From Oryza sativa Japonica Group (taxonomy: Eukaryota > Streptophyta > Magnoliopsida > Poales > Poaceae), in contig NC_089040.1 of the NCBI RefSeq assembly GCF_034140825.1, forward strand, positions 4,009,501 to 4,073,500: DNA of 64,000 nucleotides, in the 5' to 3' direction. Under the pieces are notes generated by a model. That model was given only the letters and a program-made list of their open reading frames with translations, was not told the origin of the DNA and did no database searches. Position numbers and translations under genes: made by a program. This document shows positions 46,287-58,251 of the stretch, piece by piece (within the stretch, counting starts at the first letter, position 1; each line of letters begins with the position of its first letter).

Positions 46287-47598
46287 GTCACTATGCCAGT
46301 TAAAATAAATAGTGATTGTGATATGTACTCTGTAAAGTTTATCAGAAAAAAAGAACTATTGTAGAGTATGAGTCACATGGTCGCATACTCATGTAATTAT
46401 GCCATCCAGATCTGTAGCGTTTATCAGAAAAGAAAAATATTATTGTGAGGTTTCATTTTGTGTTTGCTGAGGATGAATGATGAGTTTTGTACTTGTACTA
46501 CTCCAAACAGTTTGATGAGCTCTGCATGCTAGGTTAAAATTCTAACCTTGTGGAAGATAACTCATTGAAGTACAGTTGGTCAGTGTTATGGGTTGTGACT
46601 AATCAACTAACTTTTTTTCTTTGCTTGTTTCTAGATCCTTGGAAAGAAACTGAGCCAGACACAAGACTGCTAGTACTTGATATTTGAGAAGCATCCACCA
46701 CTTTGCAAGGCAGCAAGAAAGTGAAGGCAAGAATCATTTAGCTGAGCCTTGTGAATTCTAGTACTTCAGTTGGACCATCTAAAAGGCAAGCATAATCATT
46801 TGACAGCTTCAGAGTTTTTCAATTTTTCCCTTGATCTACACATCTTGATCTTTTTTTTTTCTTTTAGAAAATAATACATCTTTATCTTCTTTTATTATGT
46901 TTGATCTTCTTTTGTTCGATAGGAATTGTGTTCTGTCTATTGATATGAGTGACTAATTGACTTTGTGTTGATTTCGAGCAGAATAGCAGCTCTCTCCAGG
47001 TTACTACTCCTGTTACTAACCATTGATAGAAACCGAGAGATAGTTGATCTGGTGCAGATCTTGTGTCACCATATTACACCAGTTGAAATATCTAGAAGGA
47101 GATAAGAAAAGGTAAGCAATGGAACTTGTTTTCCCCCATTCAGGCATTCAGAACTCAGGAGTCAGGACTAGCTCACTTCCACAATGTCAAACTACTTGAA
47201 ATACCAGTCCCTTTCTTCTGCCCAATTCCACAATGTTAAACAGTTTGAATACCTTCGGTTTAATTTCAAAAAATGAATTTGAAGGTTCCCTTTCTTGTGC
47301 TCGATTCCACGATGTCAAACAGTTTGAATACCTATCCCTTTATTCAGCTCAATCTACATCTACATCTTATCTACAACGTGTCTTTTATTTCCACCATGTA
47401 CATTGTGCATCCTTTCTTCTACTGTTGAATAGTAGCTGAGAAGCAGATTCCATTCACGTGCCTAATTTGTCAATCCATTTTCATCCAAGTATATCCAATT
47501 CAACATATTTGCAGGCTATAAATGAGTTGAAAGATCTCCTTTTTCTTTTCAGGCAAGAAGAAAATTAAGCAAAGAAAGATCCAAGAACAAGAACACTA
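46287..47598. other. Intergenic region B-C, unit 2
   Basis: Same as 8231-9542, including the three ttccacaatg-type repeats and the TATA-like ctataaat 80 bp before gene C. Confidence 0.5.
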
Positions 47599-49083
47599 AT
47601 GGCTGACGAGTCATGGAGGACGCCGGCGATAGTGCAAGAGCTGGCGGCGGCCGGCGTCGAGGAGCCACCGAGTCGGTACGTGCTTGGGGAGAAAGACCGT
47701 TCTGACGAGCTGGTCGCCGCCGAGCTGCCGGAGCCCATCCCCGTCGTTGATCTCAGCCGGCTAGCCGGCGCCGACGAGGCTGCCAAGCTCAGGGCGGCTC
47801 TGCAGAATTGGGGCTTCTTCCTGGTCAGCTACTAACGCAGTGATCCTACTTTGCTTAATAAAAAACTTGCTACTTTGTATCAATTTCTCCAATTTTCCTG
47901 GCTGTGTGTGATCCAGCTTACCAACCATGGAGTAGAAACCTCTCTGATGGATGATGTGTTGAACTTGGCAAGAGAGTTCTTCAACCAACCGATCGAACGG
48001 AAGCGAAAATTCAGCAACTTGATCGACGGCAAGAACTTCCAGGTGGAAGGGTATGGAACTGACCGGGTGGTAACCCAAGATCAGATCCTGGACTGGTCTG
48101 ATCGGCTGTTTCTCAGAGTTGAACCCAAGGAGGAGCGAAATCTTGCCTTCTGGCCTGACCATCCTGAATCTTTCAGGTCACCTACTCACCTTACAGTGAT
48201 CGATGTTTTACTTTCCAGTTTACACACGTCTGAATTTCTTCCTACTCTTTTTTTTTGGTGCAAAAGATGGTGTTTTTATTGTTCATGTATTACTAACAAA
48301 GTAACAAGAATTGTTGTCTGAATTCAGAAAGAATAACTTGACGATGTATCGAGAAATGGTTTTACTGAGCTATTAGAGAGCCTTTTCTTCTGCAGGGATG
48401 TTCTGAACGAGTACGCATCAAGAACCAAAAGAATAAGAGACGATATCGTTCAGGCTATGTCCAAGCTTCTTGGGCTTGATGAGGATTACTTCTTCGACCG
48501 ACTCAACAAAGCTCCTGCACTTGCAAGATTCAACTACTACCCTCCCTGTCCAAGGCCTGACCTTGTGTTCGGCGTCAGGCCTCACTCCGACGGCTCCCTC
48601 TTTACGATTCTTCTCGTCGACGAAGATGTCGGTGGCCTGCAAATTCAGAGGGATGGCAAGTGGTACAATGTTCAGGTCACTCCCAACACATTGCTGATCA
48701 ACTTAGGTGACACCATGGAGGTAATTGGCATCTAGCATCCAAAACACTTTCTCTCTGAATCTGCAGAGACATCTGTAATATGATGATAAACCCAGGTTTC
48801 TGAATCCTGATGCATATTTGGATGCAAAATTTATGTGCAGGTATTGTGCAATGGCATCTTCAGGAGCCCAGTGCACAGGGTGGTGACAAACGCCGAGAGG
48901 GAGAGGATCTCACTGGCCATGTTTTACAGTGTGAATGATGAGAAAGATATTGGGCCGGCGGCTGGTTTGCTGGATGAGAATCGGCCTGCAAGATACAGGA
49001 AAGTGAGCGTCGGAGAGTTCAGGGCTGGGATCATTGGAAAATTCTCTCGACGAGAGAGATACATCGACTCCCTGAAGATCTGA
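47599..49083 (+). CDS. Gene C, unit 2 copy: SRG1-like 2OG/Fe(II) dioxygenase
   Basis: Exons 47599-47823, 47917-48176, 48396-48720 and 48841-49083 encode the same 350-residue intact protein as gene C of unit 1. Promoter-proximal sequence is also the same, so both copies are expected to be expressed alike unless chromatin differs. Confidence 0.93.
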
Positions 49084-50416
49084 TTTGTACTAGTAGCATG
49101 ATTGTTGCAAGCTCAGCAGCTTTCAGTAGCAAGTATTCCTGGGAAAATAAATATGTTTTTTTCCTTGAGGGAATTGCTAAAAGCATGTCGCAAGTTTTTT
49201 TTAACAAAAAACTTTCAAATGTAACTATAATATTATTAATGGTATTGTAATTAGACATTATTAATATTATAGTGTTATTATATTGTAATTATTGTATAAT
49301 TGTAATGTAATTACACTATTAACTACATTGGATATGTTTTTTTTCCTACTTTTATCGATATAGCCATATTAGTACCAGTACTCTCACAAGAAAATTTTAA
49401 TGCTTGCTTTAAGAAAGATAATTAGAATGTAAATAATGAGGGTAGCAATGTATTTTGCCGTGATTCCTAGTTTAGCTTTGAGTTTTTGTTGTAATGTTTG
49501 ATCATTCGTCTTATTCAAAAAAATTATGGAATTATTATTTATTTTGTTTGTGACTTGCTTTATTATCAAAAGTACTTTAATGACTTATCATGTTTTACAT
49601 TTGCACTAATTTTTCAAATAAGACGAATAGTCAAACGTTGCAAAAAAAAAAGTTAAAGCGACTACTAATTTAGGACGGAGGTAGTAAGTAAAATAAAATT
49701 GGGAGGGGGGAGTAATTGTTGCATGTCTCTGCAAAATCTCCCCGCTGATAATGGGTGTGTTCGAAAGAGATTTTTATAATGGGTGTGTTCGAAAGAGATT
49801 TTTTGGCAGCAGCTACGGCTGCACGCAGCACGCTACAGCGATTTTCAACTGCTGCAGCCACAGCAGCTGCAGCAAAACTGGCTGCCGAACAAGGCCAATG
49901 GGCTCGGCAGACAAACATTTGACAGTGATGTAAAGCTCAACGACCCATACCATATTACTGCCGGAGTGTCTTTTTCTTATGCTTATGCTTATGCTTATTA
50001 GCCAAATTTTAAATTTTTCAATCTTAAATTGGAGTTGATTTTGAGGTTTTTTATTGAAGTTTATTTTTCAACCTTTGCTTTTATTTTAGATTGTTAAAAA
50101 TACATATATAAAAGTTTTATTCACAAATTACTATTCGTTTGCAAATATACCGTTTCGCTTATTCGATGGGTCCGTTCCTGTGTCTATCATGACAAGGACC
50201 GTGTGTTTGATCCTCTCTGACTAATGAGTGGCACTACCATGTCTTCCCACATCCCTGACCTACCAACTTGTTTACATAAAATCTTTCATCTTGACTAAAC
50301 CCTGACCAATTTCACTCTGTCATCATCCATGGCCACAAAACAATGCCGAAATAAGATAAAAACCGGCTGGCTAGGAATCACCTGACTGAACAGAAGCACT
50401 GCGCGTTCAGACAACC
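49084..50416. other. Intergenic region C-D, unit 2
   Basis: Same as 11028-12360, including the diverged MITE at 49461-49686 and the 28-bp tandem duplication at 49748-49803. Confidence 0.5.
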
Positions 50417-52451
50417 ATGGCTGACGGCCACCACTGGAACATTGTCAAGATACCGCCGATTGTGCAGGAGCTCGCCGCCGGCGTCCATGAGCCGCCGAGC
50501 CAGTACATGGTCGGCGAGAAAGACCGCCCTGCCATCGCCGGCTCCGACATGCCTGAGCCCATCCCCGTCGTCGACCTCAGCCGGCTGTCTGCCTCCAATG
50601 GTGAAGACAGCGCCGGCGAGCTTGCCAAGCTACGCTCCGCCTTAGAGGACTGGGGCCTCTTCCTGGTAAATAAAAGTACCACTGCATTCGTTTCATATTA
50701 TAAGTTATTTTGACTTTAGTTAAAGTCAAACTGTTCCAAATTTGATTAAATTTATAGACAATTTTGGTAATATTATAACATCAAATTATTTTCATTAAAT
50801 CTATAATTGAATATATTTTTATAATATAGTTATCTTGTGTTGAATATATTACTATTTTTTTCTACAAATTTAGTTTAATTTGGAGTACGTTTTTCTTTAA
50901 CCAAAGTCAAAATGACTTATAATCTGAAACGGATTGAGTATTACTTTTTTTTTTTGGGTACCTATGGTACTATAAGGTGCAGGGTTATTTGGTACTATAA
51001 TGGAGGGGAGCATTCTCAGTGAGATGATCAATGTGACAAGAGGATTCTACAAGCTCCCACTGGAAGAGAAGCAGAAGTACTCCAACCTGGTGAACGGCAA
51101 GGATTTCAGGATCGAAGGGTACGGCAACGACATGGTCGTGTCAGAGAAACAGATCCTGAACTGGTGCGACCGGTTCTACCACATCGTTGAGCCTGAGTCC
51201 CGGATAGCCCATAGCCTCTGGCCAACACAGCCTCCTTCTTTCAGGCACTGAATCTTCCTAACCTTGATTAATCCATTGTTCACTCTGCAATCTACACGCA
51301 TGATTAAGAACTTAAAATCTGTCAAGTTCTGCCAGTACATTTGTCTGAAATTTCCTGTTTCTTTTATACAGAGATGTTCTGCATGAGTACACTATGAGGT
51401 GCAGGGAGATCACCAGCCTTGTGCTCGCCAGATTGGCCAGGCTGCTCGGCCTGCGAGAGGGCTACTTCGTCGACATGTTCGACGAGGACGCCACGACGTA
51501 CGCGAGGTTCAACTACTACCCTCGCTGCCTGAGGCCGGAGGATGTGTTGGGCCTGAAGCCACACTCCGACGGCTCGGTGATCACCGTCGTCTCCGTCGAC
51601 GACACCGTCAGTGGGCTTCAGGTGCTGAGGCAAGGCGTCTGGTACGATGTGCCCGTCGTCCCCAATGCTCTGCTCATCAACATGGGGGATGGAATGGAGG
51701 TATATATACATTTACTCCATCCGTTTCACAATGTAAAACTTTCTAGCATTGCGCACATATATCTAGACATATGTATGTATTTAGATTCATTAACATCTAT
51801 ATGTATGTGGGCAATGCTAGAAAGTCTTACATTGTGAAACGGAGGGAGTACTTGTTAGTGGTTGTTTATCCAAGGATACTGCACCCATGTAACCCAAACC
51901 AAAATATTACGGTGTTCCAAAAGTATTCTACCATGATTCCTAAAGTATATCATGATTCCTTTTATCTTCTCCTGAAGAAATCTTTGGAGGGATCAGAGAT
52001 TTGGGAGATCTGAACAACAATCTGAATTGCACGTAAAGTAGACCTGTAAAGCTTCAATTTTGAGTACATCATCATTTACACGTCTGATTATATTTGATCT
52101 TTTAGGGAATTAGTCCGACTAAGTAGCAGAGGTCGGAGATGTAAATCATTTCCATTATCTAAAAAGATATGACTAACAGACACCTATTCTGGGATGCAGA
52201 TAATGAGCAATGGGTTGTTAAAGAGCCCGGTGCATAGGGTGGTGACGAACGCCGAGAGGGAGCGAGTGTCGGTGGTGATGTTCTACGCGCTGGATCCGGA
52301 GAAGGAGCTGGAGCCGGCGCCGGAGCTGGTGGACGATGAGAAGAGGCCGAGGCAGTATGCCAAGATGAAGATCAAGGACTACTTAAGTGGCTTCTACGAG
52401 ACTTTTGCAAGAGGGACACGAGTCATCGACACTGTCAAGATGTCAGAATGA
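50417..52451 (+). pseudogene. Gene D, unit 2 copy: disabled SRG1-like dioxygenase
   Basis: Same as gene D of unit 1: exon 1 50417-50665, exon 2 recognisable from 51000 to 51244, exon 3 51372-51699, exon 4 52200-52451. The altered exon-2 start and GC donor are both present, so they predate the duplication. MITEs at 50686-50940 and 51716-51848 are shared. Confidence 0.7.
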
Positions 52452-54508
52452 GATTGTTGTCGTAACGGTGTTGGATCGGTGGAATATAGCTTTCTAATAA
52501 CTAGATGAAACCCCGAGCTTCGTTGCGGGCACATTTGAGAACATATGTAAATATGCATATTAGTATGAACAATTAGATTGTATTGTTTGAACCTAAAAAC
52601 AAAATACATACCGAGCAAGTTAAGCTGCTTCTCGCTATGTCAGGACAGCTATATAGCAATCCTTTGTATCATTCCTAATTGTTCAAATAAATTAAAGTGA
52701 TATGACATATAAGTATTGGCTGCAAGCATGATGAATCTTTTCTTAAGAAACTAAGACAACAGTAAATGTATAGGATAGTGATTCTTTCTTCAAGTTTAGA
52801 GAAACCAATTGACAAAACTTTCATAGTGCTCCTGCTTGGTTCAAATTAATCATAATGTATACTCAAATAGAATCCGGTCAAAATAACTGTTAAATTCAGG
52901 CTTACCAAATAAAATCGAACGTATGATGAAAAGATTCATGCAAAGGGGAAGAGACTTGGTTATAGTGGGGATTGTAAAGGGGCTTATTAAAAGGTTTGGA
53001 AGAGAATCGCAAGAGGCACATGAATCGTATTAACCATCGCACCTCATGTCCCAATTGATTTGGCGGTTTCTGCTGTAAATTAATGCATGTGATTAAGGGA
53101 GGGGAAGGGGAAGGAGCAAGGTGATTACCATGCATGCTGGGCAAAAAGATGAGGGATCCAATGGTGTAAATCTGATTTACATATTGATCGAACAGCTAAT
53201 ATAATGTTGATGATGTGGCGAATTGAGGAGGCAGCTTTGGGTTTTAACTTTATAGAAAGAAGGGGTAATGGAACTTGGTATGTTTAAACATGTTTTGATT
53301 TGGAATATAGTTTTTTAAGGATCTGTTTGGCACAGCTCCAATTCCAGCTCCACCTCTCTTAGAGTTGGAGCCCAACCAAACGGTTTCAACACCACCAAAA
53401 AAGATATGGAGCTGGCTAGAGCGCTCTCACAAAATGAACTTGAGAGGTATAAATGAGTTTAGAGTTAAATTTAGGTGTTATAGCTTTACCAAATGGGCTA
53501 CTCTTTCTTTCGGAGGGAAGCGGAAGCCTAGTTTTCGCTTAAAAAATGTGTAAAATTCTAGGCCCAAAACCTATTAGGCCGAAAAGAATCAGCTTGAATG
53601 GGCCAAAACATTAGTTGATTTTTTTAATCTTAAAACATTAACTACTCCCTCCGTTTTTTAAGAGGCAATGTTGTTGACTTTTGGATACATGTTTGACAAT
53701 TCGTCTTATTTAAAAAAAATACGTAATTATAATTTATTTTTTTAGTTGTTTTACCACTCAAAATACTTTAAGCATGATTTATATCTTATACATTTACATA
53801 AATTTTTTAAATAAGACGAATGGTTAAACATGTATAAGTTAATGGTGTCACTTATTAAAAAAACAGAAGGAGTAATTAATAAGTGTGTGCGTGACTAGGA
53901 GTCAAAAACGGGATCTTGAGGTGGACTCCACACACACCACTAGGAGTCAAGCGTAGCTCCAAAAAATTTTGCAAACGGTTTGCCTTTTCTTTTGCATGTC
54001 TTTCTGAGAAATTTTTTCAGTTGAATTTATCCCTTTTTTCCCTTAATTCGTGTATCAAATTCTGATGTGAAATTTTACGGAGTAATGACTAGCGAATGTC
54101 TTCCGTGGTACTAGATATTTTCTATAATGTTTTATAACTATATTTTGATGTCATTTTATTGGTTGAAACGAAAATTCAGAGTGTTACGATATGAATAAAA
54201 ACCAAAAAAAAAAGCCATTGCATCCAAAATATGTTGACCTTTAAAGGATTCGTCAAAGAATATATTTTCTCATCATGTGCATTTGTCTTTTACTATATTT
54301 TCTGTTAGTGCAGGTGGTTGGTAGCTGGTCTATTCATAGATGATCATGTACACAATGACGAAACAATCCCATCTATACATATATATACACTTCAAAATCT
54401 AGCTGTTTCAATCTATCCATCTTGCCTAGTGCAAGCGTGCAAAGCCAAAATTCAAGAAATCACCTCGCTCCATCAAGTGAGCAAGCAAAACCGATCGAAC
54501 AAGTTCCA
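52452..54508. other. Region from gene D to gene E, crossing the duplication end
   Basis: Duplicated sequence continues to 53352. Beyond that is unique DNA: a repeat beginning ggatctgtttggcacagc (from about 53315), a MITE at 53645-53872, and the gene E promoter with a TATA-like catatatatac near 54378-54390. No other gene is seen. Confidence 0.55.
53645..53872. mobile_element. Stowaway-like MITE
   Basis: Left ctccctccgttttttaag and right ttaaaaaaacagaaggag are inverted. The inner arms tttgacaattcgtctta and aagacgaatggttaaaca belong to the same family as 2316-2549. It is outside the duplicated unit. Confidence 0.75.
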
Positions 54509-56840
54509 ATGGCTGACGAGCCATGGAGGCTGCCAAACATAGTGCAAGAACTGGCCGCCGGCGTGCAGGAGCCACCGAGCCGGTACCTGCAAGACCTCGC
54601 CGGCGGTGACCAGCTCGCCGGCGCCGAGATACCGGAGCCCATCCCGACCATCGATCTCGGCCGGCTGTCAGGATCGGACGGTGCCGACGAGGCTGCCAAG
54701 CTGCGGTCGGCTCTGCAGAACTGGGGCCTCTTCCTGGTGAGCTTCTCATCTTTCATTCTAAGGCTGTGTTTAGATCCAAAGTTTGGATCCAAACTTCAGT
54801 CCTTTTTCATCACATCAACCTGTCATACATACATAACTTTTCAGTCATATCATCTCTAATTTTAACCAAAATTCAAACTTTACGCTGAACTAAACACAGC
54901 CTAAACCTATTTTTTTGTCGGAGTATATGATGATTTTGAACTAGTGATGGGTTAAAAAAAACTTGCACTTGCACCTTAGGGCTCATTCGGTTTAGAATAT
55001 TTTCATAAGATTATTGTAGGAATCGAATCCTTAGAAATTTTTTTCCCTATATTCATCTTTCGTTTTATAGGAATGGATTCTACCATATTCCTAAGGATTG
55101 TAGTCTTACAAGTTAATTCCATGGAATTTTTAGCATGAGGTGAGATCTCGAGAAAAAATTCCTAAGGAATGGAGTGCATGTGACATCTTATTCAAAATCC
55201 TATAAACGGAATAAGCTCTTATTCTTTTTGTGACGAGTAATTAACAGTCTCTTCCATCTTAATATACTCTGTCGGCTGTTTGCCGACCCGGCGAAAAAAA
55301 GTAATTAACAGTCTGTGTGATTAGGTTTCTAACCATGGCGTTGAGACCTCACTGATCGATGCTGTGATCGAGGCTGCGAGGGAATTTTTTCGGCAGCCAG
55401 TTGAAGAGAAGAAGAAACTGAGCAACCTGATTGATGGCAAGCGTTTTCAGATAGAAGGGTATGGAAATGATCCTGTGCAAACCAAAGATCAGATCCTGGA
55501 TTGGTCTGATCGGCTGCATCTCAAGGTTGAGCCAGAGTGTGACAGAAATCTAGCCTTTTGGCCCACACATCCCAAATCTTTTAGGTAAATCATCTCGAGT
55601 ATTTTTACGGTGTTCTTTACTAATCGTATTATACTAGCAAGATATAAACCGTTCATTTATGAGTTCTACTACCAGTAGAAAAAAGTAATTCTACTACCAC
55701 TAATTGATGTGGTAGTATATATAAATAAATATGATTTATTGAATTGGAAAAAAATGAATATTCTAGATTGGTTTCACTACCAGTAGAGCACTGTAAAACA
55801 CCCCAATCATCTTACAAATTCACAATTATGCATATATGTGCTCACTGAAAAATATTTCGCTCTGTTGTCAATTTGCAAAACATAATTCATCTACTTCTGT
55901 GCCTGCTCAAGCAGAATTTCAGGTTTCAGAAATTTCACACTCTTTTCACTCCAAAAAGAAGTTAAAAAAGTCGGTTTCACTGAATTACTTGAGAGCTATA
56001 TTTGCAGGGATATTCTACATGAGTACACACTGAAGATCAAGACGGTCAAAAACGATATCCTCCTCGCATTGGCCAAGCTCTTGGAGCTTGATGAGGATTG
56101 CCTCCTCAACCAGTTCAGCGACAGGGCCATCACTACTGCCAGATTCAACTACTACTCTCCTTGTCCAAGACCTGATCTTGTGTTAGGCCTGAAGCCTCAC
56201 TCTGACCTCTGTGCTCTCACCGTTCTTCTCACTGACAAAGAAGTCGGTGGCCTGCAAGTTCTTAGAGATGGAACATGGTACAGTGTTCCAGCTGTGCGAG
56301 ATTACTCTCTTCTGATTAACATTGGTGTTACACTGGAGGTAACTATATTACATGAGAAATTTTATGATCCTCGGAAAAGTACCTCGAGATTTTTTTTTTA
56401 CCTAGAGATACCAAATTTTATACTAGAAGGTATAATACATCCCGGAATTTTTTTAAGGATGATAAAATTACCCATATTACATACATGAACACCTAAGCAA
56501 AATTCTCACTTTGCATTTTTGATGAAAAAAAGATGTGTGATGTGGTCAAATATGTTCATGGTTAATTTGTGTTTGCCCATTGTTTTTGTTGCAGATAATG
56601 ACCAATGGGACCTTCAGGGCTCCATTGCATAGGGTGGTGACAAATGCAGAGAGGGAGAGAATGTCGGTGGCCATGTTCTACGCTGTGGATGGCGAGAAGG
56701 AGATAGAGCCGGTGGCTGAGCTGCTGGGGCTGAAGCAACAATCAGCACGGTACAGGGGAATCAAGGGCAAGGACTTGTTGATTGGACACTATGAACATTT
56801 CTCTCGTGGTGGTAGAGTTGTCGATTCATTGAAGATCTAA
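54509..56840 (+). CDS. Gene E: SRG1-like 2OG/Fe(II) dioxygenase
   Basis: Four in-frame exons (54509-54736, 55325-55584, 56008-56338, 56595-56840) encode 354 residues. It begins MADEPWRLPNIVQELAAGV, closest in layout to gene C. Exon 2 encodes VSNHGVE. The catalytic domain has NYYSPCPRPDLV, iron ligands H227, D229 and H285, and R295/S297 for 2OG. All splice sites are GT-AG. It is intact, single-copy in this window, and lies just outside the duplicated unit. Intron 1 (54737-55324) has collected two Tourist-like MITEs and a 49-bp retroposon stub. Substrate unknown. A TATA-like element lies about 120 bp upstream of the start. Confidence 0.93.
54762..54901. mobile_element. Tourist-like MITE in intron 1 of gene E
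   Basis: A 140-bp element with inverted ends ggctgtgtttag and ctaaacacagcc, flanked by TAA direct repeats (54759-54761 and 54902-54904). The 3-bp target site and termini fit PIF/Harbinger-derived Tourist elements. Confidence 0.85.
54979..55218. mobile_element. Tourist-like MITE, second in intron 1 of gene E
   Basis: Ends gggctcattcggttta and taaacggaataagctc are inverted with a few mismatches and are flanked by TTA direct repeats (54976-54978 and 55219-55221). About 240 bp, non-coding. Confidence 0.7.
55251..55299 (+). mobile_element. 49-bp 5'-truncated non-LTR retroposon stub
   Basis: A very short insertion flanked by perfect 15-bp direct repeats agtaattaacagtct (55236-55250 and 55300-55314). 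Its sequence (cttaatatactctgtcggc...cccggcg plus poly(A)) matches the extreme 3' end of the 1,587-bp retroposon in gene B (ttaatatactcggttggcc...cccggc-A). It is a severely 5'-truncated insertion, probably of the same family. Confidence 0.8.
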
Positions 56841-57384
56841 CGAAGGGTAACCGCAAAGAGTGCTATTAGTACTACTGTACTCTCTACATAGATAATATTA
56901 TACTACTTGTAAAAACTATATGAGCCATCGATTTAGTAGGCTATAATGGTACTTTTTCGTCTATACGAATTATGCTATTTTGTAAGATTGACGTTATTTC
57001 AAACCATACCATTTTTTAAAAAAGTTGCTAAATATATGCATCCATTTAGTTTCTTACCAAACTAATAAGAAATCCTGCCAAAACTTGACAATATTGCTAA
57101 ATTGGGTTTATTTTAGCTACAATCTGAACAGATTGTTTTACGTGCGTAAACTTAATTTGGAACTGGGGGACATATCCAGTTGCATTTAGTAGCTCATCGA
57201 GTCGCGTCCGCACCGCACGGTGAGTCGGTGACAGGCCGTAGTTCGCCGAAACTAGCAGGTCCAATTGCTATCCGTTCTCGGCCCGCGAGGAGCTCCTTCG
57301 CTGGGCCAGCGAGAAAGTGCCAGAGCATCGTACCGGGCCTGCCAAACCGGCCCATCCCCACCACGCCTGCCGCGCTACGCCTGA
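56841..57384. other. Intergenic region from gene E to the Mutator-like element
   Basis: 3' flank of gene E, then a GC-richer segment from about 57185 with no recognisable protein. The boundary with the transposon is approximate. Confidence 0.4.
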
Positions 57385-57472
57385 AATTTTTACATTTTGG
57401 TCCTTTTTGAAAACTTATTTTACAAATAGACCCCTGAAAAAACTTAAACCGGAAATGGTCCTTTTTGGGACG

Positions 57473-57900
57473 CCAGAGTGGCTGGCGCCGTACCCCAACA
57501 TGGCGGCGCCAGCCACACTGGCGTCGTGCCTGTGCCACCGTGGCAGTAGGGCTGTCGTAGAGGTGCTGACTAGGCCGAAGGGGGCGCCAGCCAGAGTGGC
57601 GCCGCCCCTCATACCACGGCGCCAGCATGGCTGGCGCGCCCCTCCTCTGCGGGCCCCACCAACTTTCTCCCCCCCCCCCTCAAAATTTTCGCTTCTGCCT
57701 CCGGGCAACGGCTGGCGCCCCCCCAGACCGCAGCGCCAGGGTGGCTGGTGCCCCCCTCCTCCCCCCATCGAAGCCCTTCTGCCTCCGGGCCTCGGCTGGC
57801 GCCGCCCTCCCCCAGCCCGAAACCCTTCTGCCTCGCGGCACTGGCTGGCGCCGCCCTCCCCAACCGCGGCGCCAGGGTGGTTGGCGCCGCCCTCTGCCTC
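57473..57900. repeat. Subterminal GC-rich repeats (tggctggcgcc)
   Basis: The word ggcgcc, usually as tggctggcgcc or ggcgccagcc, occurs many times in both orientations across about 430 bp, mixed with C-rich tracts. Such arrays can be transposase-binding subterminal repeats; that role is inferred. Confidence 0.6.
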
Positions 57901-58010
57901 CCTGCAAATTGAAGATCCATATTGCACAAATGTACCAATTCACAGTTCGCAATTCAAATCACAATTCACAAATTCGTACAGACTAAAACAAGTTCCAATT
58001 GCACAAATCA

Positions 58011-58196
58011 CAATGCCAAAAGTCCATCACATAGTCCTCACATAGTCCATCACATATTCCACACATCAAACAATGCCAAAAGTCCATCACATATTCCACA
58101 CATCAAACAATGCCAAAAGTCCATCCTATATTCCACACATGAAACAATGTCAAAAGTCCATCACATAGTCCTCACATAGTCCATCACATTTTATAT
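58011..58196. repeat. Short tandem repeat (about 37 bp unit)
   Basis: About four irregular copies of a unit containing caatgccaaaagtccatcac, followed by atattccacacat or atagtcctcacat variants. It lies downstream of the PMD gene's last exon, inside the Mutator-like element. Confidence 0.75.
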
Positions 58197-58251
58197 CACA
58201 TAGTGCACCACATATGTCATACTACCAACAAATAGATTAACTTCATACAAA

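Larger units (their letters stand above)
38057..53352. repeat. Tandem segmental duplication, distal part of unit 2
   Basis: This is the second copy of the dioxygenase block at 1-15296, in the same orientation, 38,056 bp downstream. It contains copies of genes A, B, C and D, the intronic retroposon and all MITEs at the same insertion sites, so those insertions predate the duplication. If the event was a simple tandem duplication, the full second unit is 15297-53352 and includes the six housekeeping genes in between. Their unit-1 copies should then lie upstream of this window. Confidence 0.93.

Noticed and set aside
1-53352. The repeated 15.3-kb block as a simple assembly duplicate
   Set aside because: Not excluded, but less likely: the seam joins to the interior of a gene at a short homology and the copies differ at two bases. 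A plain clone-overlap error would not by itself create such a chimeric junction. Long reads would decide.
58011-58196. CRISPR-like repeats
   Set aside because: The repeats are adjacent, irregular and without unique spacers, in a plant transposon; this is an ordinary tandem repeat.
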